A stretch of 64,000 bases of DNA from Actinomycetospora endophytica (GCF_021026375.1 NZ_JAJNDB010000010.1:124001-188000); one strand, 5' to 3'. Counted from the first letter of the stretch, positions 8,904 to 20,960 are shown. Program-made: numbers and translations. The notes: generated by a model not told the origin, from the letters alone.

Positions 8904-10510
8904 GTGCGACAGGTCGACATGGTCGTGGTCGGGGCGGGCTTCGCCGGGCTCCGGACGCTGCACACCTTCCGCGAGCGCGGCCTCGACGTCGCGGTGATCG
9001 AGGCGAACGCCGGGCTCGGCGGGGTCTGGTACGTCAACCGCTACCCGGGCGCGCGCTGCGACGTGGAGAGCTACGACTACTCCCTCTCGTTCGACCCCGA
9101 TCTCGAGCAGGAGTGGCGCTGGAGCGAGCGCTACGCCACCCAGCCGGAGATCCTGCGTTACGTCGAGCACGTGGCCGACCGGTTCGACCTGCGCCGCGAC
9201 GTCCACCTCGACACCCGGATGACCCGCTCCACCTACGACGAGCAGGCCCACCGCTGGCACGTCGAGACCGACGACGGCGACTGGTCCGCCCGCTACCTCG
9301 TCATGGCCACCGGCCAGCTCTCGGTCACCAAGCAGCCGCAGCTCCAGGGCCAGGAGGACTTCCGCGGCCGCATCCTGCACACCGGCGCGTGGCCGCACGA
9401 GCACGTCGACATGACGGGGAGACGGGTCGGCGTCATCGGCACCGGCTCGTCGGGGACGCAGCTCGTCCCGGTGCTCGCCGAGCAGGCCTCGCACCTCACG
9501 GTCTTCCAGCGCACCCCGAACTACTCGATCCCGGCCAACAACGCCCCGATCACCGACGAGCAGGACGCCGAGGTCAAGGCCACCTACCCGGAGCGGCGTG
9601 AACGGGCGCGCCGGTCCCCGAGCGGGCTCGGCTTCAAGCCCAACAAGCAATCCGCGCGAGAGGTGGCAGAAGACGACCGCCGCGCCCTCTACGAGCAGCA
9701 GTGGACGACGGCGGGGTTCGGCTTCCTGCTCGCCTACTACGACCTCATGCTCGACGAGCGCGCGAACGACACCGCAGCCGACTTCATCCGCGCGAAGATC
9801 GCCGAGAAGGTCGACGACCCGACGACGGCGGAGCGGCTGATGCCGCGCGGCTACCCCTTCGGCGCCAAGCGCCCGCCGGTCGACTCCGGCTACTTCGAGA
9901 CCTTCAACCGCGACGACGTCGACCTCGTCGACATGCGCGAGACCCCGCTCGAGCGGATCACCGAGCACGGGATCCGTACGACGGCGGGTGAGGTCGAGCT
10001 GGACACGATCGTCTTCGCCACCGGCTTCGACGCCATGACCGGCGCGCTGCTCAAGCCCGAGATCGTCGGACGGGACGGGCTGACGCTGCGCGAGCACTGG
10101 AACGCCGGCCCGCGCACGTACCTCGGGGTCGGGGTCGCCGGGTTCCCCAACCTGTTCGTCATCGCCGGGCCCGGCAGTCCGTCACTGCTGTCCAACGTGC
10201 TGCTCTCCATCGAGGCCCACGTCGACTGGATCGCCGGCCTACTCGACCACGCGGCAGAGCAGGGTGCCGACGAGGTCGAGGCCTCGGGGCAGGCCGAGGC
10301 CGACTGGGTCGCGCACGTCAACGAGCGCGCCGAGGCCACCCTGTACCCGAGGGCCGCCTCCTATTACATGGGCGCCGAGGTGCCCGGCAAGCCGCAGGTG
10401 TTCATGCCCTACGTCGGCGGGGTGCGCGGGTATCGGCGCGTCCTCGAGAAGGTCGTCGCCGACGACTACGACGGGTTCCGCTTCACCGGTGCCCGCGAAG
10501 CGGTGGCGTC

Positions 10511-10514
<4 letters not shown>
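8904..10514 (+). CDS. Type I Baeyer-Villiger monooxygenase
   Basis: FAD/NADPH monooxygenase of 536 aa that inserts oxygen next to a ketone to give an ester or lactone. First Rossmann motif GAGFAG at residues 10-15, BVMO fingerprint FRGRILHTGAWP at 153-164 (matches FxGxxxHxxxWP), second nucleotide motif GTGSSG at 179-184. The GTG start has GGAGGA 7-12 bases upstream. Its stop overlaps the GTG of the following acyl-CoA synthetase gene. The set of Baeyer-Villiger enzyme, HSL esterase, SDR and CoA ligase resembles in content the mycobacterial mymA operon (FMO, LipR, SadH, FadD13), though order and regulator differ. Confidence 0.94.
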
Positions 10515-12193
<1,679 letters not shown>

Positions 12194-12230
12194 CCCCGAA
12201 CAGCTCCGGGACTTCTTCCTCGGACGACCG

Positions 12231-12246
12231 TCAACGAGTATGTTGA
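12231..12246. promoter_or_regulatory. Palindromic operator copy 4
   Basis: TCAACGAGTATGTTGA, 67 bases upstream of the GTG of the luciferase-like monooxygenase gene. This implies the monooxygenase has its own promoter although it lies downstream of the Baeyer-Villiger/ligase pair on the same strand. Confidence 0.75.
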
Positions 12247-12313
12247 CGGACGTAGTGATCGGCGTCACACATTCGATCACCAGCCGACCGTCCCGGCCGA
12301 TGAAGGAGTCCCC

Positions 12314-13513
12314 GTGTCCCGCATGCGCTTCGGCATCTTCCTGCCGCCCCACCACGTCCCCGTCGGCCAGAACCCGACGTACTCGCTGCAGCGGGACCTC
12401 GATCTCGTGGTCCGCCTCGACGAGATGGGGTTCGACGAGGCCTGGTTCGGCGAGCACCACTCGTGCGGGGTCGAGCTCATCGGGGACCCGATGCTGTTCA
12501 TCGCCCACGCGGCGCAGGTGACCAAGCACATCAAGCTGGGCACCGGAGTGCTCTCGCTGCCGTACCACAACCCCTTCCTGGTGGCCGACCGCCTGATCCT
12601 GCTGGACCACCTCACCCGCGGCCGCGCGATGCTCGGCGTCGGGCCCGGAGCGCTGGCCACCGACGCGCAGATGTTCGGCCTCGACCCGGCCGATGCCCGG
12701 GCAGCGCTCGAGACCGACGTCGACGTGCTCATGCACCTGCTGACCAGCGACGAGCCGATCTCCATCGACACCGGCCGCTACAAGCTGGTCGAGGCGCGGC
12801 TGCAGATGGACGCGTACTCCGACCCGCATCCCGAGATCGCGACCGCTGCGATCGTCTCGCCGTCGGGTCCGCGGCTGGTGGGCAAGCACGGGCTCGGCAT
12901 GATCTCCATCGGCGCGACCATGAGCGCCGCCGGCTTCGACGCGCTGGCCCTGCACTGGGACGTCGTCCAGGAGCGGGCCACCGAGTTCGGGACCGACCCG
13001 AGCCGCGACGGCTGGCGCCTGGTCGGGCCGATGCACATCGCCGACACCAAGGACCAGGCGATCAAGGACGTCGAGTACGGCATCAACGAGTGGTTCGACT
13101 ACCTCCAGCACACCGCGGCGGCCCCGCAGCTGGGCGTCCAGGGTGAGAACACGAAGGAGCGCATCGAGTTCGTCATCGAGAGCGGGATGGGCGTCATCGG
13201 CACCGTCTCCGACGCGATCACTCAGATCGAGCGCCTGGAGGAGCAGTCGAAGGGCGGGTTCGGCTCCTACCTGATGTTCGCCCACAACTGGGCGCCCTGG
13301 GAGGCGACGCTGCACCACTACCACCTGTTCGCCAACCACGTGATGCCGATCTTCAAGAAGACCGACCGGCGACTGCTGGCGAACGAGGCCTGGACGCGCA
13401 GCGTGCGCGACCCGCTGGCCGCCAAGCAGTGGGACGCGATCAACGCCTGGACGGCGAAGCACCAGGCCGAGCGGGAGGCCAAGCAGGGCAGCGCTCCGTC
13501 AGCCCAGGCGTGA
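12314..13513 (+). CDS. LLM-class (luciferase-like) flavin-dependent monooxygenase
   Basis: 399 aa TIM-barrel flavin monooxygenase of the bacterial-luciferase superfamily. The N-terminus MRFGIFLPPHHVPVG and the strands DEAWFGEHH, LGTGVLSLPYHNP and RAMLGVGPGAL are typical. The GTG start has AAGGAG 7-12 bases upstream. Flavin source is probably a separate reductase; none is adjacent. Related enzymes oxidise ketones, including ring ketones, so this may duplicate or follow the Baeyer-Villiger step. It is convergent with the SRPBCC gene, 5 bases apart. Confidence 0.9.
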   Translation: MSRMRFGIFLPPHHVPVGQNPTYSLQRDLDLVVRLDEMGFDEAWFGEHHSCGVELIGDPMLFIAHAAQVTKHIKLGTGVLSLPYHNPFLVADRLILLDHLTRGRAMLGVGPGALATDAQMFGLDPADARAALETDVDVLMHLLTSDEPISIDTGRYKLVEARLQMDAYSDPHPEIATAAIVSPSGPRLVGKHGLGMISIGATMSAAGFDALALHWDVVQERATEFGTDPSRDGWRLVGPMHIADTKDQAIKDVEYGINEWFDYLQHTAAAPQLGVQGENTKERIEFVIESGMGVIGTVSDAITQIERLEEQSKGGFGSYLMFAHNWAPWEATLHHYHLFANHVMPIFKKTDRRLLANEAWTRSVRDPLAAKQWDAINAWTAKHQAEREAKQGSAPSAQA

Positions 13514-13518
13514 CCCCG

Positions 13519-13977
13519 TCAGGCCTGCTCGGCCAGCCCCGCGAGCCGCTCCAGCGTCGCGGCGAGCCCGTCCGCGTCGACGATGGGCAGATAGGGCAGG
13601 AGCCGCTCCATCGTCACGCCGGACCAGTCGTAGACGTGGGTGACCCGGGTGCTGCCGCCGCCGTTGCACGGCTCCAGCCGGTAGCCCCAGACCTGGCCAC
13701 CCCGGTCGCCCCCCGGGGTGGCCGGGGCCCAGGCGATCTCGCGGTCGGGTTCGAACGCGACGACGTGGTTCTCGACGGCGTAGTCGCCCATGTCCTCGCC
13801 GTGCATGTCCATGACGAAGACGTCGCCCACGGCACCCACCGGTCGATGGGTCCGCGAGCCCCGGACCGTCCCGGACGCGTCGAGGTCCGGGTGCCGGTCG
13901 GGGGTCGCGAGCAGGGTGAAGACCTGGTCGGGCCGGATGTCGACGACCCGCGTGGCCTGGAGTCGCTTCTCGCCCAT
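13519..13977 (-). CDS. SRPBCC-family (START/polyketide-cyclase-like) protein
   Basis: 152 aa, one SRPBCC ligand-binding domain. The pattern VVDIRPDQVFTLLATPDRHPDLDASG at the N-terminus and a long C-terminal helix (ADGLAATLERLAGLAEQA) fit the fold. The ATG at 13977 follows the SDR stop by 2 bases, so it is the second gene of that operon and under operator copy 5. Likely a small hydrophobic-ligand binder, or a hydratase- or cyclase-like enzyme; function unassigned. Confidence 0.85.
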   Translation of the reverse strand: MGEKRLQATRVVDIRPDQVFTLLATPDRHPDLDASGTVRGSRTHRPVGAVGDVFVMDMHGEDMGDYAVENHVVAFEPDREIAWAPATPGGDRGGQVWGYRLEPCNGGGSTRVTHVYDWSGVTMERLLPYLPIVDADGLAATLERLAGLAEQA

Positions 13978-13979
13978 CC

Positions 13980-14747
13980 CTAGTGCGCCGCCCAGATTCC
14001 GCCGTCGACGGGCAGGACCGCACCGGTGACGTAGCCGCTCGCGCGGGAGGCGAGGAAGACCGCCGCGCCCGCCATGTCGTCGGGCTGCCCGATGCGTCCC
14101 AGCACCGAGCTCCGAGCGATCTCGTCGCCCCGCTCGGCCAGCGTCGCGGCCATCATCTTCGACTCGAACGGGCCCGGCGCGATCGCGTTCACGCGCACGT
14201 TCCGCGGTCCCAGCTCGGCGGCCAGCACGCGGGTCAGCTGGTGCACGCCGGCCTTCGACGCCGAGTAGGAGTAGGTCGGCAGCGGGGTCACTCGCAGCCC
14301 GTCGATGCTCCCGACGTTGATCACGCTCGCCGTGTCGTCCGCGGCGGCCGACGCCTCGAGCAGCGGCATGAACGCCCGGGTCAGGTAGAACGGCGCCTTG
14401 AGGTTGAGGTCGACCACCTTGTCCCACGCCGAGGCCGGGAACTCCTCGAACGGCGCACCCCACGTCGCACCGGCGTTGTTGACCAGCACGTGGACCCGTT
14501 CCTCGCGCGCCGAGACCTCCCCCGCGAGCCGCGAGCACTCCTCCTCGGTCGACACGTCGGCCGGGATGGACACCACGGTCCCGTGCGACGACAGCTCCGC
14601 GACGGCGTCGTCGCCGGCCGCCGCCTTGCGCGAGCTGATGTAGACGCGCGCCCCGGCGTCGAGCAGCCCGCGGGCGATCATCAGGCCGATCCCGCGCGTG
14701 CCGCCGGTGACCACCGCGACCTTGCCGGTCAGGTCGAAGAGCTGCAC
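13980..14747 (-). CDS. SDR-family oxidoreductase
   Basis: Classical short-chain dehydrogenase, 255 aa. Cofactor motif TGGTRGIG at residues 12-19, NNAG in the middle, catalytic Ser in VGSIDG and YxxxK in YSYSASK. An Arg after the Gly motif and the SSRK stretch at strand 2 suggest NADPH. Transcribed divergently from the other SDR gene with operator copy 5 between. Probably interconverts an alcohol and ketone in the island's pathway. Confidence 0.93.
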   Translation of the reverse strand: MQLFDLTGKVAVVTGGTRGIGLMIARGLLDAGARVYISSRKAAAGDDAVAELSSHGTVVSIPADVSTEEECSRLAGEVSAREERVHVLVNNAGATWGAPFEEFPASAWDKVVDLNLKAPFYLTRAFMPLLEASAAADDTASVINVGSIDGLRVTPLPTYSYSASKAGVHQLTRVLAAELGPRNVRVNAIAPGPFESKMMAATLAERGDEIARSSVLGRIGQPDDMAGAAVFLASRASGYVTGAVLPVDGGIWAAH

Positions 14748-14768
14748 AGGTTCTTCCTCCTCGTCGAG

Positions 14769-14784
14769 TCAACGCCGATGTTGA
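14769..14784. promoter_or_regulatory. Palindromic operator copy 5, divergent promoter region
   Basis: TCAACGCCGATGTTGA in the 69-base gap between two divergent SDR genes. It is 22 bases from one start and 33 from the other, so it can block both promoters at once. Confidence 0.75.
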
Positions 14785-14816
14785 TGCTACGTCGGTCAAG
14801 GAGCAGTATCGCGGCC

Positions 14817-15614
14817 ATGACGAGCACCGAGGCCGAGGCACCCCGAGGCGGGACACTGCTCCAGGACGGCGTCGCCGTCGTCACCGGCGGCGCGAGCGGC
14901 ATCGGGCGCGCGATCTGCGAACGGTTCGCCCTCGCCGGGGCCCGTGCGGTCGTGGTGGCCGACCGACAGGCCGAACCCCGCGAGGGCGGCGCCTCGACCG
15001 TGGAGCTGGTGCGTCAGGCCGGCGCCGAGGCCGTCTTCGTCGAGACCGACGTGCGGGACCCCGCCCAGGCCGAGCGAGCCGTCGCGGCCGCCGACGACTT
15101 CGGCGGGATCGACGTCCTCGTCACCGCCGCGGGCATCGCGCGGCGCGGCTCGACGCTCGAGGTCTCCGAAGCCGACTACGACGCGGTCATGGACGTCAAC
15201 GCCAAGGGCACCTTCTTCGCCGCCCAGGCGGCGGTCCGGAGGATGCGCGGCACCGGCAGCGGGTCGCTCGTGCTGATCTCCTCGACCGGCGGGATCAAGG
15301 GCAACTCCGACATCGCGGTCTACACGATGTCCAAGGGCGCGGTCCGGCTGCTCGCGTACTCGCTGGCCGCCGAGTTCGGCGCCGACGGCGTCCGGGTCAA
15401 CGCCCTGCACCCGGGGCTCACCGAGACCGAGATGACCCGGACCGACCTCGGCCGCGTCGACACCGGCTCGGTCAGCCAGAGCCGCATCCCGCTCGGCCGG
15501 ACCGGGCAGCCGGGCGACATCGCCGACGCCGCGGTCTTCCTCGCGAGCCCGATGTCCGCGTTCGTGCACGGCTCGTCGCTGGTGGTGGACGGCGGGTCGA
15601 CGTGGGCGTCCTGA
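14817..15614 (+). CDS. SDR-family oxidoreductase
   Basis: 265 aa classical SDR. TGGASGIG cofactor motif at residues 24-31, acidic VVADRQAE after strand 2 (suggesting NAD), TAAG in place of the common NNAG, catalytic Ser in LISSTGG and YTMSK as the YxxxK motif. ATG at 14817 chosen; AAGGAG lies 13 bases upstream, a rather wide spacing. The 3' end overlaps the next ligase gene by 13 bases, so the two are coupled. Confidence 0.92.
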   Translation: MTSTEAEAPRGGTLLQDGVAVVTGGASGIGRAICERFALAGARAVVVADRQAEPREGGASTVELVRQAGAEAVFVETDVRDPAQAERAVAAADDFGGIDVLVTAAGIARRGSTLEVSEADYDAVMDVNAKGTFFAAQAAVRRMRGTGSGSLVLISSTGGIKGNSDIAVYTMSKGAVRLLAYSLAAEFGADGVRVNALHPGLTETEMTRTDLGRVDTGSVSQSRIPLGRTGQPGDIADAAVFLASPMSAFVHGSSLVVDGGSTWAS

Positions 15615-17191
15615 CGTTCCCGGCGATCGACCAGGCCGTCGCCGCCCGGTGGCGGGCGAGCGGGCACTGGCCCGGCCGGCTGCTCGACGACTACCTCGAC
15701 GAGGCCGTGGCCCGGACCCCGCACCGACCCGCCGTCGTCGACGGCGCCACGACCCTCACCTACGCCGAGCTCGCCGACCGCGTCGGCGCCGCGACCGCCG
15801 GATTCCGCGCGCTCGGGGTGACCCGCGGCGACGTCGTGTCGATCCAGCTCCCCAACTGGTGGGAGGCCCTCGTCGCGCACCTGGCGGTGATCCGGCTCGG
15901 CGCGGTGTCGAACCCGCTGATGCCGATCCTGCGCGAGCGGGAGATGCGGTTCGCGCTGGCCACCGCCCGGTCGCGGGTCCTCGTCGTGCCGGGGACGTTC
16001 CGCGGGTTCGACCACGCCGCGCTCGGCACCCGGCTGCGGGCGGACCTGCCCGACCTGGAGCACGTCGTCGTGGTGCGCGGCTCCGGGGAGACGACCTTCG
16101 ACGACCTCGACGGGCCCGATCGCAGCGCCGTCGAGAACCGCGAGCCCACCGACCCCGCCGTGCTGCTCTACACCTCGGGCACCGAGTCGGACCCGAAGGG
16201 CGCGGTGCACTGCCACGAGACGCTCGCGACCGAGGACGCCAGCATGATCGCCCACTTCGGACTGACCGGCGATGACGTGGTGTGGATGCCGTCGCCGGTC
16301 GCGCACGTCACCGGAGTCCTCTACGGCTTCCACCTCGCGACGATGCTCGCGACCACCGTCGTCTACCAGGACGTCTGGGACCCGGGCGCCGCGCTGGCGC
16401 TGATCGAGGCCCGGCGCTGCAGCGTCACCGTCGCCGCCACGCCGTTCCTGCACGGGATCGTCCACCACCCCGAGCGCGACGCCCACGACGTCAGCTCCCT
16501 GCGCGTCTTCGCCTGCGGCGGCGCCGACGTGCCACCCGGGCTGGTCCTCGACGCGACGGCAGCGCTGGACTGCCTCGTCGTCCGCGTCTACGGCTCCACC
16601 GAGATCCCGACGGCGACGGCGGGGCATGCGTCGGACCCGGCGGAGCTGCGCGCGGGCACCGATGGCCGGCCGATCGGCGCGGCCGAGCTGCGGGTGGTCG
16701 ATCCCGACGACGGCCGCGACCTGCCGTCGGGAAGTCCGGGGCTGCTGCTCGCCCGCGGGCCGGAGATGTTCGCGGGCTACCTCGGGCGGCCGCGACCGTT
16801 CGACGAGGCGGGCTGGTTCCCGACGGGCGACCTCGGTTCCGTCGACGACGACGGGTTCCTGACGGTGACCGGGCGCAGCAAGGACATCATCCTGCGCGGC
16901 GGGGAGAACCTGTCGGCCAAAGCGATCGAGGACCTGCTCTACGCCCATCCCGGTGTCGCGGACGTCGCCGTCGTCGCGGTGCCGGACCCGGTGCTGACCG
17001 AGCGCGCGTGCGCCGTCGTCGTGCCCCGGCCCGGGGCGGAGGTCACGCTCGAGTCCCTGGGCGCGTTCCTGGGTGAGCAAGGGGTCGCGCGGCAGAAGTG
17101 CCCCGAGCGCCTGGAGGTCGTGGCCGAGCTGCCGCGCACCCCGACCGGGAAGGTGCAGAAGTTCAAGCTGCGGGCCGACCTCGTGTCGTGA
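15602..17191 (+). CDS. Acyl-CoA synthetase (cyclohexanecarboxylate/AMP-ligase type)
   Basis: 529 aa class I adenylate-forming ligase. Motifs: LYTSGTESDPKGAVH, VYGSTEIPTATAGH, TGDLGSVDDDGF, the hinge GRSKDIILRGGENLS, and the C-terminal catalytic Lys in PRTPTGKVQKFKL. The GTG start lies inside the 3' end of the SDR gene. Sequence style (short, with HCHE after the P-loop) resembles ligases for alicyclic acids, but I cannot fix the substrate. It is the last gene of the island on this side. Confidence 0.92.
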   Translation: MGVLTFPAIDQAVAARWRASGHWPGRLLDDYLDEAVARTPHRPAVVDGATTLTYAELADRVGAATAGFRALGVTRGDVVSIQLPNWWEALVAHLAVIRLGAVSNPLMPILREREMRFALATARSRVLVVPGTFRGFDHAALGTRLRADLPDLEHVVVVRGSGETTFDDLDGPDRSAVENREPTDPAVLLYTSGTESDPKGAVHCHETLATEDASMIAHFGLTGDDVVWMPSPVAHVTGVLYGFHLATMLATTVVYQDVWDPGAALALIEARRCSVTVAATPFLHGIVHHPERDAHDVSSLRVFACGGADVPPGLVLDATAALDCLVVRVYGSTEIPTATAGHASDPAELRAGTDGRPIGAAELRVVDPDDGRDLPSGSPGLLLARGPEMFAGYLGRPRPFDEAGWFPTGDLGSVDDDGFLTVTGRSKDIILRGGENLSAKAIEDLLYAHPGVADVAVVAVPDPVLTERACAVVVPRPGAEVTLESLGAFLGEQGVARQKCPERLEVVAELPRTPTGKVQKFKLRADLVS

Positions 17192-17228
17192 CCCCCGGAC
17201 GGCAGCCCCGTCACGGAGGATTCACTCC

Positions 17229-18083
17229 ATGGGGGTACGACGCCGCACGGTCCTGCTGGGTGCCGTCGGCGCGGCGGCGTTCGCGGGCTGCGGCACGGGG
17301 ACACCGGCACCGGCGGCGCCGACGAGCCCCGTCCCCCCGACGACGACGGCCGCCGCACCCGCCGTCGACCTCGCCGCCCCGGCCGCGCAGGTCGTCGCCC
17401 GGGCCGCCGACGTGCCGGTGCTGTGCTGGCACCAGCTCCGCGACTGGCGTCCCGGCGACTCGGCCTACTCCCGCGCCACGCTGATCTGCCCACCCGCGTC
17501 GTTCCGCGCGCAGCTCGACGCCCTGCACGCCGGCGGCTACTCGACGATCTCCCCCGACCAGCACCTCGCCCACCTGACCACCGGCGCGCCGCTGCCGCCG
17601 AAGCCGGTGCTGCTGAGCTTCGACGACTCGCAGGGCAGCCAGATCACCACCGGCGTCCCGGAGCTGGCCCGGCGCTCGATGCAGGCCACGTTCTTCGTCA
17701 TGACGGTGCCGCTGGGCAAGCCGAACTGGATGTCCCGCGACGACGTGAAGCGCCTGCACGACGCCGGGCACACCGTCGCCGCGCACACCTACGACCACCA
17801 CCGCGCCGACCGGTACGCCGGCGCGGACTGGGACACGCAGTTGGTGAAGCCGCGCGCGGAGCTCGAGGCGATCGTCGGCGCCCCGGTGCGGCACTTCGCC
17901 TATCCCTACGGCGACTGGAACGCCGGCGACTTCGCCCACCTCGACCAGGCGGGCTACGTCACCGGCTACCAGTTGGGCGAGCGTCCGGTCGACCCGACGC
18001 GGCCGCTGCTCACCCTGCGCCGGATCCTCGTCGGGTCGGCGTGGGACGGGCCGCGGCTGACGTCGGCGATGGCCCGTCCCTGA
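17229..18083 (+). CDS. Lipoprotein polysaccharide deacetylase (NodB fold)
   Basis: 284 aa. The N-terminus RRRTVLLGAVGAAAFAGC is a lipoprotein signal with twin Arg and a lipobox ending in AGC, then a Pro/Thr/Ala linker. The catalytic domain (about residues 60-284) has the NodB motifs SFDDSQGS (metal/catalytic Asp pair), HTYDHH (H-x3-H metal site) and FAYPYGDWN. It would remove acetyl groups from a cell-wall or capsular glycan outside the membrane. ACGGAGG lies 8-14 bases before the ATG. Convergent with the DoxX gene, 13 bases apart. Confidence 0.92.
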   Translation: MGVRRRTVLLGAVGAAAFAGCGTGTPAPAAPTSPVPPTTTAAAPAVDLAAPAAQVVARAADVPVLCWHQLRDWRPGDSAYSRATLICPPASFRAQLDALHAGGYSTISPDQHLAHLTTGAPLPPKPVLLSFDDSQGSQITTGVPELARRSMQATFFVMTVPLGKPNWMSRDDVKRLHDAGHTVAAHTYDHHRADRYAGADWDTQLVKPRAELEAIVGAPVRHFAYPYGDWNAGDFAHLDQAGYVTGYQLGERPVDPTRPLLTLRRILVGSAWDGPRLTSAMARP

Positions 18084-18096
18084 CGTCAGTTCTTGC

Positions 18097-18585
18097 TCAG
18101 GCCAGCGACTTCGCCCGGGCCGCCACCGCGGCCGAGCCGAGGACCCCGGCGCCGAGGGCGCCGAGCGCGACCCCCGCGCCCGAGCGCTCGATGCCGAGGG
18201 CGTGGTCGAGCGAGAGCTTGCCCGGCCCGGCGGCGGCGACCGCGAACACGGCGGCGGTGAGGACGGCGTTGTACTCCCAGCCGCCCTTGGTCACCCAGGG
18301 GCCGTTGGGCTTGTGCACGTGGTAGAAGGCCGAGCCCATGGCGCCGGAGATCATCGTCGTGGCCAGCGGCGTCGCGAGGCCCGCGGCCAGCAGCGCGCCG
18401 CCGCCCGCCTCCGAGACACCCGCGGCAACCGCGTTGTCCCGCCCCGGCTTGAGGCCCATGCTCTCGAAGCCGGCCGCGGTGCCCTCGATCCCGCCGCCGC
18501 CGAACCAGCCGGCCAGCTTCTGCATGCCGTGCCCGACGAACAGCAGCCCCACCACGAGCCGCAGTGCCGCCATACCGATCTTCAC
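18097..18585 (-). CDS. DoxX-family membrane protein
   Basis: 162 aa with four hydrophobic segments and the DoxX N-terminal pattern ALRLVVGLLFVGHGMQKLAGWFG. A C-terminal extension of about 30 residues forms a fourth Ala/Gly-rich segment. DoxX relatives are small quinone-linked membrane proteins; in mycobacteria one works with a superoxide dismutase and a thiol oxidoreductase in stress defence. No such partners are adjacent here, so the role is unknown. Confidence 0.88.
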   Translation of the reverse strand: MKIGMAALRLVVGLLFVGHGMQKLAGWFGGGGIEGTAAGFESMGLKPGRDNAVAAGVSEAGGGALLAAGLATPLATTMISGAMGSAFYHVHKPNGPWVTKGGWEYNAVLTAAVFAVAAAGPGKLSLDHALGIERSGAGVALGALGAGVLGSAAVAARAKSLA

Positions 18586-18763
18586 GAGAGCTCCCGTCCT
18601 CGAACCGTCCCCGAACGAACAGTTGTCCCGTCAAGCTAACCCTCGGTGTGGGACTGCGCGCAGCGGGGATTCGGTCGAGGGTCACAGGTGCTCCCCGGCC
18701 CTGATAGGTGCACACTACAACCGTTCATGTCGTTGCCCGCACTAAAGAAACTTGGGACCGCCC

Positions 18764-20941
18764 ATGACGACGGCAACCGCAGCGCCCGTGTCGCGCACCC
18801 ACCCGGACCACCCCGGATACAAGTGGCTCGCGCTGTCGAACACGACGCTCGGCGTGCTGATGGCGACGATGAACTCCTCGATCGTCCTCATCTCGCTGCC
18901 CGCGATCTTCCGGGGCATCGGCATCAACCCGCTGCAGCCCGGCAACATCAGTTACCTGCTGTGGATGATCATGGGCTACATGCTGGTCACCGCGGTGCTG
19001 GTGGTCACGCTGGGCCGGCTCGGCGACATGTACGGCCGCGCGAAGATCTACAACTCCGGGTTCGCGGTCTTCACCATCGCGTCGATCGCGCTGGCCCTCG
19101 ACCCGTTCTCCGGCGGCGGCGGGGCGCTCTGGCTGATCCTCATCCGGGTCGTGCAGGGCATCGGCGGCGCCATGCTCATGGCGAATGCGACCGCGATCCT
19201 CACCGACGCGTTCCCGGCCGAGCGGCGCGGCTTCGCCATCGGAACGAACTCGGTGGCCGCGATCGGTGGCTCGTTCATCGGTCTGCTCGTCGGCGGCGTG
19301 CTCTCCGAGGTCGACTGGCGCCTGGTGTTCTGGGTCAGCGTGCCGTTCGGCGTGCTCGGCACCGTCTGGGCGTACAAGACGCTGCGTGACCCCGCCGGCC
19401 GTCGTCAGCACAAGATCGACTGGTGGGGCAACCTGACCTTCGGGGTCGGCCTGATCCTGCTGCTCGTCGGCGTCATCTACGCCATCCAGCCCTACGGGGG
19501 CCACGCCGAGGGCTGGACCAGCCCGTTCGTGCTCACCTGTCTCATCGCCGGCGTCGTCGTCCTCGCGATCTTCTGCTTCGTCGAGACGCGCGTGAGCCAG
19601 CCGATGTTCAACCTCGGACTGTTCCGGATCCGGGCGTTCACGTCGGGCCTGATCGCGACGCTGATGAGCGCGCTCTCCCGCGGTGGCCTGCAGTTCATGC
19701 TGATCATCTGGCTGCAGGGCATCTGGCTGCCGCTGCACGGCTACGAGTACGAGCAGACCCCGCTGTGGTCGGCGATCTACATGCTGCCGCTGACCATCGG
19801 CTTCCTCGTCTCGGCGCCGATCTCGGGCATGCTCTCCGACCGGTTCGGCGCACGGCTCTTCGCCACCGGTGGCCTGGTGATCGTCGCGCTGACCTTCGTC
19901 GGGCTCCTGCTCGTCCCGACCGACTTCAACTACTGGGTCTTCGCGGCGATCCTGTTCGTCAACGGCGTCGGCTCGGGGCTGTTCATCTCGCCGAACATGA
20001 CCGGGATCATGAACTCGCTGCCCGCCGACCAGCGCGGCGCCGGCAGCGGCATGATGTCGACGCTGCAGAACTCCGGCATGGCGCTCTCGATCGGCATCTT
20101 CTTCTCGATGCTCATCGCCGGGCTCGCCTCGTCGATGCCCACGGCACTGTTCTCCGGGCTCACCGCGCAGAACGTCCCGGCGAACGTCGCGCAGAACGTG
20201 GCCAACCTGCCCCCGGTCGGGACGCTGTTCGCGGCGTTCCTGGGCTACAACCCGATGCAGGAGATCCTCGGGCCGCAGGTGCTCGGCGCGCTGCCGCCCG
20301 GCAACGCGGCGACGCTGGTGGGCAAGCAGTTCTTCCCGAACCTCGTCACCGGGGCGTTCCACGACGGCCTCGTCGTCGTGTTCGCCGTCGCCATCGCGGT
20401 CTCGCTGGTCGGCGCCATCGCCTCGCTCTTCCGCGGCGGCAAGTACGTCCACCAGGACACCCCGGTCACCGAGCGCATCGAGCCTGCCGAGGGCGACCCG
20501 GCCGGCCCGGCGCTGCCCGCGCCGACCGTCGACCACGCGCCGGCGACGACGCCGCCCGCCGCCTCGACGCCGCCGGCCGCACCCGCCGTCGTCGGGAACG
20601 GTGATGGCAACGGGCATCCGTCGCGGCCGACTCCGACTCCGACTCCGGCGGCTCCGGTGGGCGGCCTCATCTCCGGGCGGGTCACCGCGACCGACGGCCG
20701 ACCCGTCGGCGCGACCCTCACCGCGACCGACCCGAGCGGTCGCCAGCTCGGGCGGGCCCGGACGGACGCCGAGGGGGCGTTCACGCTGCGCGCCCGGCCG
20801 GGCTCCGCGCTGCTCATCTGCTCGGCGCCCGGGTACCGCCCGCGCGCCGAGACGGTGACGATCGGCGCGGGCGGCGTGCGGCACGACGTCGTGCTGGAGC
20901 CGTCGGACCGGCAGGTGCGGACCCCCGTCGCCGGCTCGTGA
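18764..20941 (+). CDS. DHA2-family MFS transporter with C-terminal carboxypeptidase-regulatory-like domain
   Basis: 725 aa. Residues about 20-570 are a 14-TM drug/proton antiporter-type transporter: [11 protein letters not shown] loop after TM2 and repeated long hydrophobic segments. A Pro/Ala/Thr linker (about 570-630) follows, including a run of alternating Pro and Thr or Ser. Residues about 633-718 then form a CarboxypepD_reg-like beta-sandwich ([20 protein letters not shown] ... [14 protein letters not shown]). ATG at 18764 is used; a TTG at 18752 is possible. Substrate is unknown. The extra domain is usually found on secreted or surface proteins, so its place on a transporter is odd; by TM count its side of the membrane needs a topology prediction. 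Confidence 0.88.
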   Translation: MTTATAAPVSRTHPDHPGYKWLALSNTTLGVLMATMNSSIVLISLPAIFRGIGINPLQPGNISYLLWMIMGYMLVTAVLVVTLGRLGDMYGRAKIYNSGFAVFTIASIALALDPFSGGGGALWLILIRVVQGIGGAMLMANATAILTDAFPAERRGFAIGTNSVAAIGGSFIGLLVGGVLSEVDWRLVFWVSVPFGVLGTVWAYKTLRDPAGRRQHKIDWWGNLTFGVGLILLLVGVIYAIQPYGGHAEGWTSPFVLTCLIAGVVVLAIFCFVETRVSQPMFNLGLFRIRAFTSGLIATLMSALSRGGLQFMLIIWLQGIWLPLHGYEYEQTPLWSAIYMLPLTIGFLVSAPISGMLSDRFGARLFATGGLVIVALTFVGLLLVPTDFNYWVFAAILFVNGVGSGLFISPNMTGIMNSLPADQRGAGSGMMSTLQNSGMALSIGIFFSMLIAGLASSMPTALFSGLTAQNVPANVAQNVANLPPVGTLFAAFLGYNPMQEILGPQVLGALPPGNAATLVGKQFFPNLVTGAFHDGLVVVFAVAIAVSLVGAIASLFRGGKYVHQDTPVTERIEPAEGDPAGPALPAPTVDHAPATTPPAASTPPAAPAVVGNGDGNGHPSRPTPTPTPAAPVGGLISGRVTATDGRPVGATLTATDPSGRQLGRARTDAEGAFTLRARPGSALLICSAPGYRPRAETVTIGAGGVRHDVVLEPSDRQVRTPVAGS

Positions 20942-20960
20942 TCACGGACGCCCGCTCGCA

